DNA from: an uncultured Bacteroidota bacterium | GTDB taxonomy: Bacteria; Bacteroidota; Bacteroidia; Chitinophagales; Chitinophagaceae | Length of the DNA: 6,916 bases | NCBI GenBank assembly: GCA_903933995.1 | Contig: CAIZMD010000604.1 | Location: forward strand, 1-6,916 | Reading direction: 5' to 3' | In this document: positions 5,649-6,916 of the stretch, one piece after another | How the letters are laid out: each line of letters opens with the position of its first letter | How positions within the stretch are numbered: position 1 is the first letter of the stretch | Program-made: the position numbers and the translations under genes | The notes under the pieces: model-generated | Databases searched by the model: none | Seen by the model: the letters and a program-made list of their open reading frames with translations, nothing else | Told to the model about the DNA's origin: nothing

Positions 5649-6916
5649 ATGGAAGAAAGAACAATGAGTATGGGGCATCAAACCTCTTTTAATTGGAAAT
5701 ATGCTATAGGCCTTACTTTGGCGTACATACTTTCGGGCTTCTTTTGCATTTTGCATTTAAGCATTCCACCCGATAACTATTCCTTAATGTGGTTACCCAC
5801 TGGCATAGGTTTGATCTTATTTATGTTATTGGGATATGCTGCTATACCAAGTGTTTTAATTGGCAGTTTTGTTATCAACACGTATTATAGCTTTCTTAAC
5901 CACCATTTTGTTCTTTCTATAGAGACATCGCTTTGGGGTTTGACATTTGCATCCGCAGACGTAATGGAAGCCTTTATTGCCTGGAAAATTGTTCTATTTT
6001 TAGAACGTAAAAATAAATTTCTATTTTTTACCCGCAATTCACAATTGATTTCATTTTTGGTGTTTGTTTGTTTAATACCATCTGCCATTACCGCCGTGGG
6101 ATTAGTTTCAATAGAAATGCTTAAAGCGGGAAAAATTTTACCCTTCCCTATCTTCTTTAAACTGGCTACTTATTTCACTATTGGAAACTCTATTGGCATT
6201 TTATTGGTATCTCCTTTATACTGGGCTATCAAAAACAAAAACTATTTTCCTCCTGTAAATAAAAAAGCGGCTTTGAGCGTAATTGCGTTAATTGCCGGCA
6301 TCATCTTGCTTTCTTTTTTTCGAATACCCTCTATCATATTTGTAACTATTCCTGTATTAGCCATACTTGCCAAATATGGTAACCTTTTGTATTCCATTAT
6401 AGGAGCATTTGTGATATGCATTTTATTGTCTCTTGGAACTGCATACAATTATGGCTTCTTTGCAATTCACCTAGATAATGACACTACATTTGAAACAGTG
6501 TTATTTTTACTCTCCTTGGTATTTGTATTGCTTTTTTCAACCATCGCTTTTGGTGAATTAAACCTGCATAGAAACAAATTACAAGTGTTGGTTGATGAAG
6601 CTGTGAATACAATGGAAATAAGTGAAGAGCGCTATAAGGTCTTGGCTGACAATGTAATTGATGTAATTTGGGTATTAAGTCTAAAGCTAGGCAAGTTCAT
6701 TTTTATCAGCCCATCTGTATTTCAATTAAGAGGTTATACTGTAGAAGAAGCACTAAATCATAGATTAGAAGACAGTTTAACACCTGATTCCATTAATAAA
6801 ATTAATGAAAGACTTTCCCAAGCAATAAAGGAATTCCAAGCAAACCCTAATGAACTTAAATATTATTATGATGAGTTTCAACAATACCACAAAGATGGAA
6901 GCCTTGTTTGGATTGA
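5649..6916 (+). CDS. MASE1-PAS membrane sensor protein, N-terminal part (3' end outside window)
   Basis: The frame stays open from the ATG at 5649 to the window end, 422 codons, and is incomplete. Residues about 15-300 contain eight or more hydrophobic membrane segments and match MASE1, an integral-membrane sensing domain: WLPTGIGLILFMLLGY (48-63), DVMEAFIAWKIV (104-115) and TIGNSIGILLVSPLYW (177-192). A short coiled linker (about 302-325) leads into a PAS domain (about 326 onward: YKVLADNVIDVIWVL, then FISPSVFQLRGYT and HKDGSLVWI). Such architectures end in a histidine kinase or, less often in this phylum, a diguanylate cyclase; the output domain is not in the window. Alternative starts are ATG at 5664 and 5670. 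No ligand can be inferred. It lies 141 bases downstream of the Kelch-like gene, in an AT-rich gap without a clear terminator, and is probably an independent unit. Confidence 0.82.
   Translation, partial: MEERTMSMGHQTSFNWKYAIGLTLAYILSGFFCILHLSIPPDNYSLMWLPTGIGLILFMLLGYAAIPSVLIGSFVINTYYSFLNHHFVLSIETSLWGLTFASADVMEAFIAWKIVLFLERKNKFLFFTRNSQLISFLVFVCLIPSAITAVGLVSIEMLKAGKILPFPIFFKLATYFTIGNSIGILLVSPLYWAIKNKNYFPPVNKKAALSVIALIAGIILLSFFRIPSIIFVTIPVLAILAKYGNLLYSIIGAFVICILLSLGTAYNYGFFAIHLDNDTTFETVLFLLSLVFVLLFSTIAFGELNLHRNKLQVLVDEAVNTMEISEERYKVLADNVIDVIWVLSLKLGKFIFISPSVFQLRGYTVEEALNHRLEDSLTPDSINKINERLSQAIKEFQANPNELKYYYDEFQQYHKDGSLVWI

Noticed and set aside
5885..6448. Two short minus-strand open frames
   Set aside because: They are antisense to the MASE1-PAS gene, whose plus-strand frame is open throughout and matches known domains.

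Overview
The window looks like a low-GC Bacteroidota chromosome segment, probably Chitinophagaceae-like. The reasons are AT-rich leaders without clear Shine-Dalgarno sequences, secreted proteins whose signal peptides end in AQ or NAQ, a C-terminus resembling a type IX secretion sorting domain, and a rhamnogalacturonan lyase paired with a DUF6250-like protein. The family-level placement is inference.

The left part (1-1264) is an imperfect inverted repeat with two 436-base arms (1-436 and 829-1264). They align without gaps at about 94% identity by eye count (26 mismatches). Each arm carries the same divergent gene pair: a J-domain/KTSC gene facing outward and the start of a degenerate ABC-ATPase-like gene facing inward. 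The left arm continues into the ABC gene up to about 828. There the sequence switches, at a 6-base microhomology (TTTGAA, 829-834), into the other arm read backwards. The ABC gene is therefore truncated, with an antisense-derived tail. In the left copy the J domain and KTSC domain form one open frame. In the right copy a TAG codon splits the same frame into two ORFs (983-1195 and 1199-1432). Most differences between the arms are synonymous, so both sequences evolved as protein-coding genes. Either this is an old inverted duplication, or sequences of two related genomes were joined by an assembly or amplification chimera. The sequence alone cannot decide.

The middle part (1433-3795, minus strand) is a two-gene operon. 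A secreted family-4-type rhamnogalacturonan lyase is followed, with a 4-base ATGA overlap, by a secreted DUF6250-like protein. Together they suggest breakdown of rhamnogalacturonan-I pectin. Divergent from them (3894-5507, plus) is a secreted Kelch-like beta-propeller protein with a type IX sorting-like tail.

The right part (5649 to the window end, plus) is the N-terminal portion of a membrane sensor with a MASE1 domain and a PAS domain. Its output domain lies outside the window. No RNA genes, CRISPR arrays, transposase genes or clear intrinsic terminators were seen, and no stretch over 300 bases lacks a gene.
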